The notes under the pieces: model-generated
The model's database searches: none
Seen by the model: the letters and a program-made list of their open reading frames with translations, nothing else
Told to the model about the DNA's origin: nothing
Shown: piece after piece, positions 23,960 to 35,699 of the stretch
Layout: every line of letters starts with the position of its first letter
Numbering within the stretch: position 1 is the first letter of the stretch
NCBI RefSeq assembly: GCF_024166365.1
Contig: NC_064822.1
Location: forward strand, 149,302,823-149,366,822
Direction: 5' to 3'
Length of the DNA stretch: 64,000 bases
Origin: Elephas maximus indicus
Taxonomy: Eukaryota; Chordata; Mammalia; Proboscidea; Elephantidae
Position numbers and translations under genes: made by a program

Positions 23960-25151
23960 AGCAGGAGACAGATGAGAGGTAAATATCCCAAAATGTACAT
24001 CCATAAAGTGTTACAGGCATGACTTTAGAAATGTCACAGGTTATAGCAGAAGCACAGAGAGAAAAGAAGGGATTCATCTTGTCTCCTAGGGAGTGAATGT
24101 CTTCGGGAAATATTCCACAGAAGAAGTGATGGTAGACAGGGAGTGGGGTAACAGAAGAAAAAAAAATTAAGCAGAGGGTACAGCGGAAAGCAGCATGAGA
24201 GGGGTACCATTTCGGTATTATGAAGCTGTTTTTTTCTTTTCTTAAAATCCTACCAACATCTAAGCTGAAATAATATAAATTAATACACAACAAAAATGTT
24301 TGCAAACAAAATGAACAGATTGACTTCAAGCTTCTACTCTGTAATATTTTTTAAAGGAATATAGTGGAGAATGTTTTGAGAATTTTACAGGGAAATGTTA
24401 TTGTCCTATAAAGGTTTTAAAAATTTCTATTTCTTTTGTTGACACAAAAATTTAATATTTTATTCTCATATGTAAGGGCTTGGGGAATAAATCACTTAGG
24501 TATTCTTCTTTAAAAAAAAAAAAAAAACTAAGATCCAAGAATGGAGAGAGCATGGTGTAAAAGGGCTGGAGTTCTTTTACTTGGTTTTAACCTAAATTCA
24601 AGAATCCAGTAGGATTTAGTTTTTCTCATGTTGATTTGCAGCTGAAGAATGACACAGGGCTTTGTATTAGTACTGCAAATCTTGGTTCTTCTTCTGTACC
24701 TCCAATTTTCTTGAATCAGGAAATTTATAAATAAAACTGGATCTAAGGTTTAAGTAGAATAATTCTTCTTATTTTTTATAGATACTTGAGGAATAACTGG
24801 ATTCCTTTCATACATGAACCTGCTAAATGACTATCACATTTACACAGAAGTTTACAAGGATAATTGTCAAATACAATTTTGGTTCTGGTTCATTCTCTTC
24901 AGAAAGTCAGAGTTGAGTTGGTCAGTTTCAAGGTGACTTCTATAGACTTTTTCTGTCTTCAAAATTCTTCCCAGATGAACATGTCCTGTATCATTGGTCA
25001 ATAACATCTGCACATAGTTTCTTTTATCCTCTACCTGTAAATGTTATTGTATATTTACCATGTGTAAAATTTTAACTATGTAAAAACATATAGAGGAAAA
25101 GATCAAGGGATTACAATAACATATTAATAGCGGTTATTTGTGTTTAAAAGA
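23960..25151. other. Intron, no feature recognised
   Basis: AT-rich, with an A run near 24511-24528. The 136-codon minus frame here has no recognisable homology. Confidence 0.5.
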
Positions 25152-25313
25152 AGCCCTGATGGTGCAGAGATTAAGCATTCAGCTGTAACCAAAAGGTCGG
25201 CGGTTTGAATCCACCAGCTGTTCCTTGGAAATTCTATGAGGCAGCTCTTCCCTGTCCTGTAGGGTCACTATGAGTCAAAATCAACTGGACAGCAATGGTT
25301 TTTTTTGTTTTTT
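25152..25313 (+). mobile_element. AfroSINE, short form
   Basis: Sense copy starting 'agccctgatggtgcag' with B-box region 'cggtttgaatccaccagc', and a tail ending in a T/G-rich run. Another sense SINE follows head to tail without a gap. Confidence 0.93.
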
Positions 25314-25508
25314 GTGGTGGCGAAAAGGTTAGCTTATCTGCAAACTGAAAGGTTGGCAGTTGGAACACATCTATCAACTTCAAGGGAGAAAGACTTGGTG
25401 ATATGCTTCCATAAAGATTACAGACAAAAAAAAAAACAACAAGCTCTTTGGGGCAATTCTACTCTATCACATGGGGTTGCTATAAGTCGAAAATCGACTA
25501 GATGGCTC
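25314..25508 (+). mobile_element. AfroSINE, long form, tandem with the previous copy
   Basis: Sense long-form copy, more diverged than its neighbour: 'gtggcgaaaaggttagc', 'gacttggtgatatgcttcc', an internal A run, then 'agtcgaaaatcgactagatg'. The frame 25305-25589 is a read-through of it. Confidence 0.85.
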
Positions 25509-25996
25509 TCAAAATCTGTGTTTAATGTGATTATGTATTGCTGTTACTTTCTTCTCTATAAACTTCCATATTTTCCTAGTTTTCGTTAATATGCATATAA
25601 CTTTTATATTTATAAAATAATATATTTGTAAAAAACTTTACAAATAATATTTTTAAATTCTACAAATAATGTGTGATCAAAATTATGCAAAAAGGTAGAA
25701 CAAAAATACCAGAAGATGCTCTATCTAAAGGTAAAAATGATTGTATTCTGAGCCTAGAAGTGTTTCAATTCTTCTTTTCCTTTTCATATTTTATGGAATT
25801 ACTGCTCATATATTAATTTTGTGGAAGACATAATTCTCATTTATAAAAAGACCCTTATAACAGTACTTCAATACCTGAATGGACAATCTAGGCCACAGAG
25901 TTCTACATCATATAGTATGAACAAGAAACAAATTCCAGTTGGTTAAAGGTACAAATGCAGACATAAAAAGAAGAAGAAAAAAAAAAAACAATTTGA
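25509..25996. other. Intron, AT-rich, no feature recognised
   Basis: Very AT-rich with A/G runs near 25970-25990. Nothing named. Confidence 0.5.
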
Positions 25997-26005
25997 CAAC
26001 CTGCT

Positions 26006-26207
26006 CCAGCTGTTGTGTGTTAGCTGCCATCAGTCATGGTGATCCCATGTTTGTAGTGTACAACTGAGAATTCCACAGGGTTTTTGAGACTGACATTTTG
26101 GAAGCAGATTGCCAGTACTTTCTTCCAAAGAGACTCTGGGTGGATTAAAACCACCAGCCCTTTAGTTCATAGTCAAGTGCTTAACGGTTTGCACCGTCCA
26201 GGGGCTC
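26006..26207 (-). mobile_element. AfroSINE, long form, with target-site duplication
   Basis: Antisense copy between perfect 9-base repeats caacctgct (25997-26005 and 26208-26216). It ends 'gcaccgtccaggggctc' and sits immediately before the 3' end of RTE copy B. Confidence 0.9.
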
Positions 26208-26216
26208 CAACCTGCT

Positions 26217-29200
26217 AATGTTGTTGTTATTAGGTGCCACCAAGTTGGTTCTGATTCATGGAGAACCTATGCACTACAGAAGACAACACTGCTCAGTCCA
26301 TTCTCAAAATAGTTGTTATGGTTGAGCCCATTGTTGCAGCCACTATGTCAATCCATCACGTTGAGGGTCTTCATCTTTTTCACTGACGCTCTACTTTACA
26401 AAACATGATGTCCTGCATTAGGGACTGATCCCACATGTCCAAAAGTATGTGAGACATAGTCTCGCCATCTTTGTTTCTAAGGAGAATTCTGGTTGTATTG
26501 CATCCAAGACAGATTTGTTCATTCTTTTGGCAATTCATGTAAACTAAAACAAAACAAACCCAGTGCCATCGAGTCGATTCCAACTCATAGTGACCCTATA
26601 GGACAGAGTAGAACTGCCCCATAGAGCTTCCAAGAAGCACCTGGCAAATTCCAACTGCCGACCCTTTGGTTAGCAGCCATAGAACTTAACCACTACACCA
26701 CCAGGGTTTCCATGATATAGTCAATATTTTGGGGCAGCACCACAATTCAAAGATATCAATTTTTTTTTTTCAATCTTCCTTATTCATTGTCCAGCTTTCG
26801 CATGCATATGAGGCAATTGAAAACACCGTGGCTTGGGTCAGGCGCACCTTACTCCTCAAGATGACATCTTTGCTTTTCAAGACTTTAAAAGAGGACTTTT
26901 GCGGCCAGTTTTCCTAATGCAATGTGTCTTTTGATTTCTTGACTGCTGCTTTCATGGATGTTGATTGTGGAGCCAAGTAAAATGAAATCCTTGACAACCT
27001 CAATCTGTTTTCTGTTTATCATGATGTTGCTTATTGGTCCACTTGTGAGGAGTTTTGTTTTCTTCATGTTGAGGTATAATCCATACTGAAGGCTGTGGTC
27101 TTCATCATTGGTAAGTGCTTCAAGTCCTCTTCCCTTTCAGAAAGCAAGATTGTCATCTGCATAACATAGGTTGTTAATGAGTCTTCCTCCAATCTTGTTG
27201 CTCCGTTCTTCTTCATATAGTCCAGCTTCTCAAATTATTTGCTCAACATACAGATAGAATAGGTATGGTAAAAGGATACAGCCCTGATGCACACCTTTCC
27301 TGACTTTACACCATGCAGTATCACCTTGTTCTGTTCTAATAACTGCCATGTACAGATTCCTCATGAGTACAATTAAGTGTTCCAGAATTACCATTCTCTG
27401 CAATGTTATCCATAATTTCTTATGATCTGCACAGTCGAATGCCTTTGGATAGTCAATAAAACACAGCTAAACATCTTTGGGGTATTCTCTGCTTTCAGCC
27501 AGGATCTATCTGACATCAGCAATGATATCCCTGGTTCCATGTCCTCTTCTAAATCCAGCTTGAATTTCTGGCAGTTCCCTTCCATACGCTGGTGCAGCCC
27601 CTTTTGAATGATCTTCAGCAAAACTTTGCTTGCATGTGTTATTGATGATACTGTTTGATAAATTCAGCATTAGGTTGGATAACCTTTCTTGGAAATAGGC
27701 ATAAACATGGATCTCTTCCAGTTCGTTAGCCAGGTAGCTGTTTTCCAATTTTCATGGCACAGATGAGTGAGCACTTCCAGCGCTACATCCATTTGCTGAA
27801 ACATCTTAACTAGTATTCCGTCAATTCCCAGAGCCTTGTTTTTCGCCAATGCCTTCAGTGCAGCTTGGACTTCTTCCTTCAGTACCATCAGTTGTTGATG
27901 ATATGATAAATCCTGACATGGTTGAACGTCAACCAATTCTTTTTGGTATAGTGGCTGTGTATTCCTTCCATCTTCTTTTGACGCTTCCTGTGTTGTTTAA
28001 TATTTTCCCCATAGAATTCTTCAGTATTGCAACTTCAGTTTTAAATCTTTTCTTCAGTTCTTTCAGCTTGAGAAATGCTGAATGTGTTCTTCCCTTTTGG
28101 TTTTGAATCTCCAGGTCTTTGCACATGTCATCATAATACTTTACTTTGTCTTCTCAAGCCGCCCTTTGAAATCTTCTGTTCAGCTATTTTCATTTTTTTT
28201 TTCCTCTTGCTTTAGCTACTTGACTTTCAAGAGCAAGTGTCAGAGTCTCTTCTGAAATCCATTTAGCCCTTTTCTTTCTCTTCTGTCTTTTTAATGACCT
28301 CTTGCTTTCTTCATGTATAATATCCTTGATGTCATTCCACAACTGGTCTGGTCTTTGGTCATTAGTGTTCAACGCATCAAATCTATTCTTTAGATGGTCT
28401 CTAAATTCAGGTGGAATATACTCAAGGTTGTACTTTGGCTCTCATGGACTTGTCCTAATTTTCTTCAGTGTCAACTTAAATTTGCATATGAGTAATTGAT
28501 TGTCTGAACCGCAGTTGGCCTTTGGCCTTGTTCTGACTGATGATATTGAGCTTTTCCATTGTCTCTTTCCACAGATGTAGTCGATTTGATTCCTGTGTAT
28601 TGATCTGGCGAGGTCCACGTGTATATTGTACAGCTGCCATTCCTGTTGTTCAAAAAAGGTATCTGCGGTGAAGAAGTTGTTGGTCTTGCAAAATTCTGTC
28701 ATACAATCTCCAGCATTGTTTCTATCACCAAGGCCATATTTTCCAACTACCAGTCCTTCTTCTTTGTTTCCAACTTTCACAGTCCAATTGCCAGTAATTA
28801 TCAATGCATCCTGACTGCATGTTCAATCAATTTCGGACTGCAAATGTTGGTAAAAATCTTCAATTTCTTTATCTTTGGCCTTAGTGGTTGGTGTGTAATT
28901 TAAATAATGGCCATATTAACTGGTCTTCCTTGTAGGCGTATGGATATTATCCTATCACTGACAGCGTTGTATTTCAGGACAGATCATGAAATGTTCATTT
29001 TGACAATGAATGCAATACCATTCCTCTTCAAGTTGTCATTCCCGACATAGTAGGCTATATGATTGTTGGATTCAAAATGACCAATACCAGTCCGTTTCAG
29101 CTCACTAATGCTTAGGATATTGATGTTTATGTGTTCCATTTCAACTTTCATGATTTCCAATTTTCCTAGAGTCATACTTCATACATTCCACATTCTAATT

Positions 29201-29615
29201 ATTAATGGATGTTTGTAGCTGCTTCTCGTTGTAAGTCATGCCACATCAGCAAATGAAGGTCCCGAAAGCTTGACTCCATCCATGTCATTAAGGTCAATTC
29301 TACTTTGAAGAGGCAGTTCTCCCCAATCATATTTTGAGTGCCTTCCAACCTGAGGGGCTCAACTCCTGGCACTATATCAGACAGTGTTCCACTGCTATTC
29401 ACGAGGTTTTCCCTGGCTAATTCTTTTCAGAAGTAGACCTCCAGGTCCTTCTTCCTATCTGTCTTACTCTGGAATCTCAGCTGAAACCTGTCCACTATGG
29501 ATGACCCTGCCGGTATTTGAATTCTGGTGGCATACCTTCCAGCATCACAGTAACACACATTCCCCCACAGTACAACTAACTGACAGATGCATGGGAGAAC
29601 CTTTTCCAAGTGAAA
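26217..29615 (-). mobile_element. RTE-clade LINE copy B, near full length, decayed
   Basis: The most complete RTE copy here, about 3.2 kb without the nested SINE. On the minus strand, in order: non-coding leader (29615-29180), endonuclease start (LGKLEIMKVEMEHININILS, about 29171), later endonuclease blocks (28442-28804), linker (QRPDQLWNDIKDIIHEESKR, about 28354), reverse transcriptase (EEVQAALKALAKNKALGIDG, about 27880), YADD codons at 27152-27163, and C-terminal region (about 27060). The 3' end at 26217 starts 'aatgttgttgttattaggtg' on the plus strand. It cannot be active: frames are broken repeatedly, and an endonuclease motif normally read as GDWN is GNWT. The leader limit is approximate. 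Confidence 0.9.
26540..26709 (-). mobile_element. AfroSINE, short form, nested in RTE copy B
   Basis: Antisense copy from 'aaacaaacccagtgcc' to 'ccaccagggtttc'. It splits the RTE 3' region between 'ttggcaattcatg' and 'catgatatagtcaat'. The shared 'catg..a' at both edges may be a short duplication. Confidence 0.93.
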
Positions 29616-30335
29616 TTTAAACAGTCATTTTCATAGTTAAATTGTTAAGTGAGAAGCAAGTAAGCAACTATTTTTTAAAATGTATTTTAAATTCTCAATT
29701 TCCTTTATTCAATCTGTTATAGAAATCTTAAAACTTTCTAATAAATCAGTTTAATTATTTTGGACCCCTAGTCTCTTAAGCTTAGGGTTTAACTAAATTA
29801 TATTAACAACTGTTAAGTTCTGTTGAGTTCTTTTGGCTACCCTCTGGTGGAAAAGGATTCAAGACTTTGCATTTTCCCCTTAGTTACGAATTTCTTAAAA
29901 TAGATTGTCCAATGGTTTTTATAAATAAATAGATATATTAACCTAGTTCCAGCATCAGTTCCTTAAACATAATTTTCTACTAACTTTCCAGTCCTTCCTC
30001 TTTTTTATTTCATTCTGTCTTCATGGAATGAATTGCTTTATTGATTAGGAAGCTATGGCCTGAGTGTTTAATGAAAATCTGAAATGAAAAACTTATCTTA
30101 GAATTAAACTGATAATTTCAAGAGTGAAATCCAATTTCCCTATGTTCAGTCCTTTAATCTATTTTGCATTATTTCCCATTTGTGTTCCAAACATCACTTA
30201 TTTATGGCACCGCGCAGATAATCAATTAAAATGAAAAAATTACATAAAATAAGTTTCGCCAAAGCTAATCTCTAGCTCTTCCATACTAAAATACATTTCC
30301 ATATTCAATATCTGAAAATGTCACCAGAGAATTGT
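29616..30335. other. Intron, no feature recognised
   Basis: AT-rich, nothing named. Confidence 0.5.
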
Positions 30336-30930
30336 CTTAGGCTGGGTTCTGTAGAGAAGCAAAACCAGTAAACTGACAAATATATATAGACAGAGATTTA
30401 TATCAATGAAACAGCTCACTCGATTGTAGAGGCTGGAATGTTCCAAGTCTGTGGATCAGGATAGAGGCTTTTCCTGATTTACATACCCACAGGGGCTGAT
30501 GAACCCAAGATCAGCAGGTCGGAGAGCACAACTATTGTTCACAAGCTGTGAAAATTGACTAATCCCAAGATCAGCAGGCAAGACTGCAAGGCTTCTCCTG
30601 ATTTGCCATCAGGGGCTGGTGAATCCAAGATCATCAGGTGGGAGAGCAGGGCTCTTACTCACAGGCTGTGAATATGGACGAATCCCAAGACTGGCAGGTA
30701 AGCTGCTAGCTCAAGTCCCAAGAAATGGAGGTCAGATGAACAGGTGGCAGCTGCAGGATCCAGAGCAGGCAAAAACCAGAAAGTCAACTTATATTTGGAT
30801 GCAGGCCATATGCCCAAGGAAATGCCCTTTCAACTGATTGGCTGCTCAGAGCAGATCCCATCACGGGAGTGATCACATATAAACAGTGAGAATCATGGCC
30901 CAGTCAAGATGACAATCTTAACTATCACAA
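30336..30930 (+). mobile_element. Interspersed repeat with internal 120-base tandem units
   Basis: Opens 'ggctgggttctgtagagaag' and closes 'atggcccagtcaagatgaca', the layout of a common mammalian repeat whose class I cannot assign with confidence. Inside, two imperfect units of about 120 bases start at 30490 and 30610 (each 'caggggctg.tgaa.ccaag', later 'cacaagctgtg'/'cacaggctgtg'). The 72-codon frame at 30619-30837 lies wholly in it and is not a gene. Confidence 0.55.
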
Positions 30931-31180
30931 GAATTACAAGTTTTTCAAATGCAAGCAGTCCCAGGGTTATGAACGATATCTGTTCCTCTCTGTTTTTAAG
31001 TCAAATTTATAGGTAAGCCAGAACAGGTACATCCAGTTCTTATTTAGCATCAGTTAGTCAAATGTTCGTCTTAGAATATAGTATACATTTTACTTTCTAT
31101 GCATGTAAAACACTTAAGAAACACTTTCAAATACACTAAAACATCTTAAACATATAATATGGTGCATAATAATAATAATA

Positions 31181-31341
31181 CCAAAAAACTCATTGCTGTC
31201 TAGTCAATTCCGACTCACAGTTGACTCTAAAGGACAGAGCAGAATTGCCTCATGGGGTTTCCAAGGAGCGGCTGGTGGTTTCAAACTGCTGACCTTTTGT
31301 TTAGCAGTCAAATGCTTATACCACTGTGCCACCAGGGCTCC
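31181..31341 (-). mobile_element. AfroSINE, short form
   Basis: Antisense copy from 'caaaaaactcattgctgtc' to 'ccaccagggctcc'. It lies between AAT-trinucleotide runs (aataataata on the left, aataataaa on the right), probably a target-site duplication. Confidence 0.93.
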
Positions 31342-31769
31342 AATAATAAAACGGTAATAATAAAAGCAACTGCATATAGCACTGTACTGAAGAGAGAGAA
31401 TCTGTGTGTATATGTGTGTAGTATACAGTACTGCAAAAAAACTATGAAAGAGTTATTAAAACAGTTTAGATGGAAAAAAGAAAAAAGATCATGATTAGAG
31501 GTTAACACAAACTAATGCATGCATTCTTTATTACAAATCATTGTATTTAACTCAATTTTCAATATAAGAGGCTTTATGGCAGTCTGTTTTTAAGTATGAG
31601 TTGTCTGTAAGTTGGACGTTCTTAACCCAGGGATTTACTGTATATCCATTGCTGAGAAATAGATAGAATAATATTTTATATGTTGTTTTATGAATTACAT
31701 ATTGAGGAAAACAGCCAGGAAGAAAAGCACTAAAATTAAAAAAAAATTGTCAAATTTTAGGAAAATTTA

Positions 31770-32150
31770 TTATATTATAGACACTGTGCTAGAGGACTTT
31801 CTACATGCAGTATCTATTTTAATCCTCCTAGGACTCCACTGAAAAACCAAAAAACAAAATGCATTGCCACCGAGTTGATTCAGGCTCTTAGCGACCCTAC
31901 AGGACAGAGTAGAACTGCTTCATCGGGTTTCCAAGGAATGGCTGGTGGATTCGAACCTCCAACCTTTTGGTTAGCAGCTGAGCTGTTTAACCACTGGGCC
32001 ACCAGGGCTCCAGATTCCAATAGGTAGCTATTATTGTATTAATTTTCTAGCGAGAAAAAGTAAGGCTTAGAGAAACATGGGTAGCTAGATTTGGGATTTA
32101 AACCAAATATGTGTCTGACCCAATGAACTGTATATTAAACATTAGGCTAT
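31770..32150 (-). mobile_element. MIR, antisense, split by a SINE
   Basis: Old MIR pieces on either side of the SINE at 31841-32011: 'cactgtgctagaggactttc' on the left, and 'aaggcttagagaaacatggg' plus 'gggatttaaaccaaatatgt' on the right. Confidence 0.55.
31841..32011 (-). mobile_element. AfroSINE, short form, nested in MIR
   Basis: Antisense copy, tail 'ccaccgagttgattcaggctc', head with intact reversed B box 'gattcgaacctccaacc', ending 'ccaccagggctcc'. Confidence 0.94.
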
Positions 32151-32260
32151 GCTTTCTTTCTTCATGGAGGGTAACTAATTAATTATAGACTCAATCCTAA
32201 TGCATAGGTTTCCTGCATAATTTTACATCTATTTCACCTTCCAAGCTATTTCATACTAGT

Positions 32261-32308
32261 GAATGTATGATGATATATTAGGAAGAATGTATGATGATAT
32301 ATTAGGAA
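32261..32308. repeat. Perfect 24-base tandem duplication
   Basis: The 24-base unit beginning gaatgtatgatgatata occurs twice in direct succession, 32261-32284 and 32285-32308, without a mismatch. It is therefore a young local duplication in otherwise unremarkable intron. Confidence 0.97.
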
Positions 32309-32459
32309 GATTAATGCTTAGTGTAGGAATATTCTGCAGTTGTGACTGTATGTTTCAATCACGTGAAATCTTGTTTTTTCAGATACAAAAATGAAAGCAA
32401 ATGCTGCAATGAACAAAGATAATGTGTTGAACATGTATTGAATCACAGTATGTGTGTTG

Positions 32460-32528
32460 TTCTTCCTTCCTTCCTCCCTCCCTCCCTTTCTTTCTTTCTC
32501 CCTTCTTCCCTTCCTTCATTTCTTCTTT
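32460..32528. repeat. Pyrimidine-rich microsatellite (CTTC/CCTT)n
   Basis: Almost pure C/T on the plus strand over about 68 bases, in runs of ttcc, ctcc and tttc. Confidence 0.9.
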
Positions 32529-32529
32529 T

Positions 32530-32800
32530 AATGTCTTGCAAATCTTTCCATGTCAGTACAAATAGGTACACTTTATTCTCTTAAACTTTTGGATAGTGTA
32601 ATTGAAATATTTAGTTAACCATCTCCCTACAGGTATATATGTAAGTTATTTCCAGGTATCCTCTATTACAAAAAATACTACTATGAAAAATCTTGTATAT
32701 TTACCTTCCTGCATCATTTTTGGATATAATCCTATTAGTGAAATTGCTGGGTCATGGGGTGGGTATATTTATGATTGACACTTCTAACTTCCTTTAACCT
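32530..32800 (-). mobile_element. Possible L1 fragment, antisense
   Basis: Phrases such as 'gttatttccaggtatc', 'ctattacaaaaaatactac' and 'gaaattgctgggtcatgggg' recall the reverse of an old mammalian L1 3' region. Diverged, class unsure. Confidence 0.4.
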
Positions 32801-34082
32801 TGTAATACATTCCTACATATTATATGGAACACAATTACAAGTAGCTTTGTGTTGATTGTCAGCATCTCAAAGAAATATCCCCCAATAAGTGCCAGTAGAT
32901 CTGAGGGATTGCTGTTAACAGCTTAGTTAAATAAATTTTCCTAGCTCTTCTAATCTGTGTATTTATAATTCCCACAGAGTCCAAAGACATTATTAGAACA
33001 AGGATCTTTCCAATTAAAGTAGCAACATCAACACATTTGTGCATGGTGCCATTTACTAAGTGGAAGGTAATCCCCATGGAATATGTGCTTGCTTCAATCT
33101 GCATTGGATTTGGTCTCTAAAATCATTATTCATCAGCTCTTGGAAGAGTTTAAATAAATATGTCCCATTCTAAAAGAAAAATAGTAAACAAAAAAAAAAA
33201 AAAACAGTAATGAACCATTATGAGGAAACTCAGAAAATTCAGGATTTCTTTTTCTTTGATACTACCCTCCACCTCATAAGTAAACTAATCACATAACATC
33301 ATAACAGAAGAGGACATAAGCTTCATGGAGCCCCTTGGGAAACACAATCATTGGCATTATCTTCACTATTGGTTCTTCTGATAACTGAGCACTAAAAGAA
33401 AACTTTTTCTGTTTTTTATGTATCCTTTAAAATAATGGCAGTGACTGAAATGATATTGCCTAGAGTGAATAATGTTATTCTCTACTTTTATTTTGAAATT
33501 TAAAATACTGTAATTACTGATTTCCCATTTGTTTTTCACTGGTTACTCTAATTTTAATGTTTAATTAATCATTTGGTTCAAATCTCATAACATAATATAT
33601 TTGTCGTCCAGATAACAAAATAGAAAATTGTATTTTAAAAGATAAATGCTTTACGATGAGACTGGTATGATGAAAAGCTTTAATGCAGAATATAGGGCAT
33701 CGTAAACTATATTTTAACTGTTTTCTAAGAGAAATTGTGACTCGATTAATAAAATATTTTTCATAATGGGAAATTATTATCCATTTAAACCATTAGTCAG
33801 AAATTTGAAATTCATGCAAGTACATGTGGTACTTAAATTATGCTAAACATAATTTAATACTTGATGATTCATAAAGCAGTTCAGAATCTTTCAATACCCC
33901 GTGGCCATCATTATAGCTTTTACTATAATTTTCCAGTGATTTGACTAATTCTAAATTACACTTCACTTTACTAAATTCATCTTGGAAATAACACTGTGAT
34001 GGACCTAAATGGGCTTATTCATTTCTCCTAGAAAAGTAGAGTATATGTGCAGTAACTTATCATCAATATAAAATATTATACC
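32801..34082. other. Intron, no feature recognised
   Basis: AT-rich. The 81-codon minus frame at 32859-33104 has no recognisable homology. An A run lies at about 33191-33205. Confidence 0.5.
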
Positions 34083-35320
34083 TTGTTGTTAGATGCTATT
34101 GAGTCAGTCCAACTCATAGCCACCTTATGTACAACAGAATGAAACACTGCCCAGTCCTGTGCCATCCTCATGACACTGAATATGCTTGAGCCCATTGTTT
34201 CAGCCACTTTGTCAAACCATCTTCCTCTTTTTTGCTGACCCTCTACTTTACCAAGCACAATGGCCCTCTCCAAGGACTGGTACCTCCTGATAACATGTCC
34301 AAAGTATGTGAGACAAAGTCTCACCATCTTCACTTCTAAGGAGTATTCTGGCCTTCCTTCTTCCAAGACATATGTATCTGTTCTTCTAGCAATGTATGGT
34401 ACATTTAATATTCCTTGCCAACACCATAATTAAAGGCATCGATACTTCTTTGGTCTGCCTTATTCATTGTCCAGCTTTCTTATACACTTGCGTTGGGTGC
34501 ACCTTAGTCCTCAAAGTGATATTTTTGCTTTTCAACACTTTAGAGAAGTCTTTTGTGGCAAATTTTCCCAATGTAATGTGTCATTTGGTTTCTTGACTAC
34601 TGTTTTCATGAGTGTTGATTGTGGATCTAGGTAAAAAGAAATCCTGGACGGCTTCAATTTTTTCTCCATTTATCATGATGCTGCATATTGGTCCAGTTGT
34701 AAGGGTTTTTGTTATCTTTATTTTGAGGTGTAATCCACACTGAAGGCTGTAGTCTTTGATCTTCATTAGTGCTTCAAGTCCTCTCCACTTTCAGCAAGCA
34801 AGGTTGTGTCTTCTGCATATCACAGGTTGTAAAAGAGTCTTCCTTCAATTCTGATGCAGCGTTCTTTTTCATATAGTCCAGCTTCTCAGGTTATTTGCTC
34901 AGCATACCCCCAAAAGACTGAATAAGTGTGAAAACATATTTTTCCTTCTTTAAGCTTAGGATGAAAGGATTTTCTTGGCTATTTCAGCATAATATGGTAT
35001 GCCTCAAAAAAGTTTTATCTTGTATATTTTTGAGATTGGAGATATGGTGAAAGGATCCAAAGCTGACTCACACCTTTCCTGATTTTAAATCACAGAGTGT
35101 CCCCTTGTTCTCTCCGAATAACTGCCTCTTGGTCTATGTACAGGTTCCTCATGAGTACAATTAAGGGTTCTGGAATTTCCATTCTTCGAAATGTTATCCA
35201 TAATTTGTTATGATCTACACAGTCAAATGCCTTTGCATAGTCAATAAAAAACAGGTAGACATCTTTCTGGTATTTCCTGCTTTCAACCAAGATCTATCTG
35301 ACATTAGCAATGATAGCCCA
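34083..35320 (-). mobile_element. RTE-clade LINE copy C, 5'-truncated, interrupted
   Basis: The 3' end lies on the left ('ttgttgttagatgctattga') and the copy stops in the reverse transcriptase at 35320. Minus-strand peptides read YAKAFDCVDHNKLWITFRRM (about 35240-35180), SLQCGLHLKIKITKTLTTGP (about 34746) and YFGHVIRRYQSLERAIVLGK (about 34309). Sequence unlike RTE interrupts it at about 34908-35036, mostly the segment also found at 36346-36460. Stops and frame changes make it inactive. Confidence 0.87.
34937..35045 (+). repeat. Duplicated ~110-base segment, copy 1 (inside RTE copy C)
   Basis: From 'tatttttccttctttaagct' to 'ttttgagattggagatat'. It matches 36346-36460 in the same orientation with a few substitutions and a length difference in a T run. 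The RTE resumes at 'tatggtgaaaggatcc'. I cannot assign it to a known repeat family. Confidence 0.85.
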
Positions 35321-35392
35321 AGTGATGATCATATGATCGGCATTGAAAAAAAATTTTCTGTTAAATTCCAAACAAATTGAAGGCACCAAACA

Positions 35393-35590
35393 GGTTGTTG
35401 ACAAGTGGATTCCAACTCATACTACCACATGTGTGTCAGAGCAGAACAATACTCCATAGGGTTATCAATGGCTGGTTTTTTGGAAGTAGATACCCAAGTC
35501 TTTCTACCATGGCAACTCTGGGTGTACTTGAACCTACAACATTTCAGTTAGCAGCCAAGTGTGTTAACTGTTTACACTACTCAGGGATTT
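35393..35590 (-). mobile_element. AfroSINE, long form, diverged
   Basis: Antisense copy, 'gttgttgacaagtggattcc' to 'ctactcagggattt', with long-form body 'gaagtagatacccaagtc'. The 80-codon plus frame at 35377-35619 is a read-through of it. Confidence 0.85.
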
Positions 35591-35699
35591 CAGCAGCAAG
35601 TAAAGAGAAGAAACAGTAATGTGACTAATACTTTTTACTGGACAATTGTATAAACATTAGAACCAGATGATTGCCAGTACTATACATAATCTCAACTTT

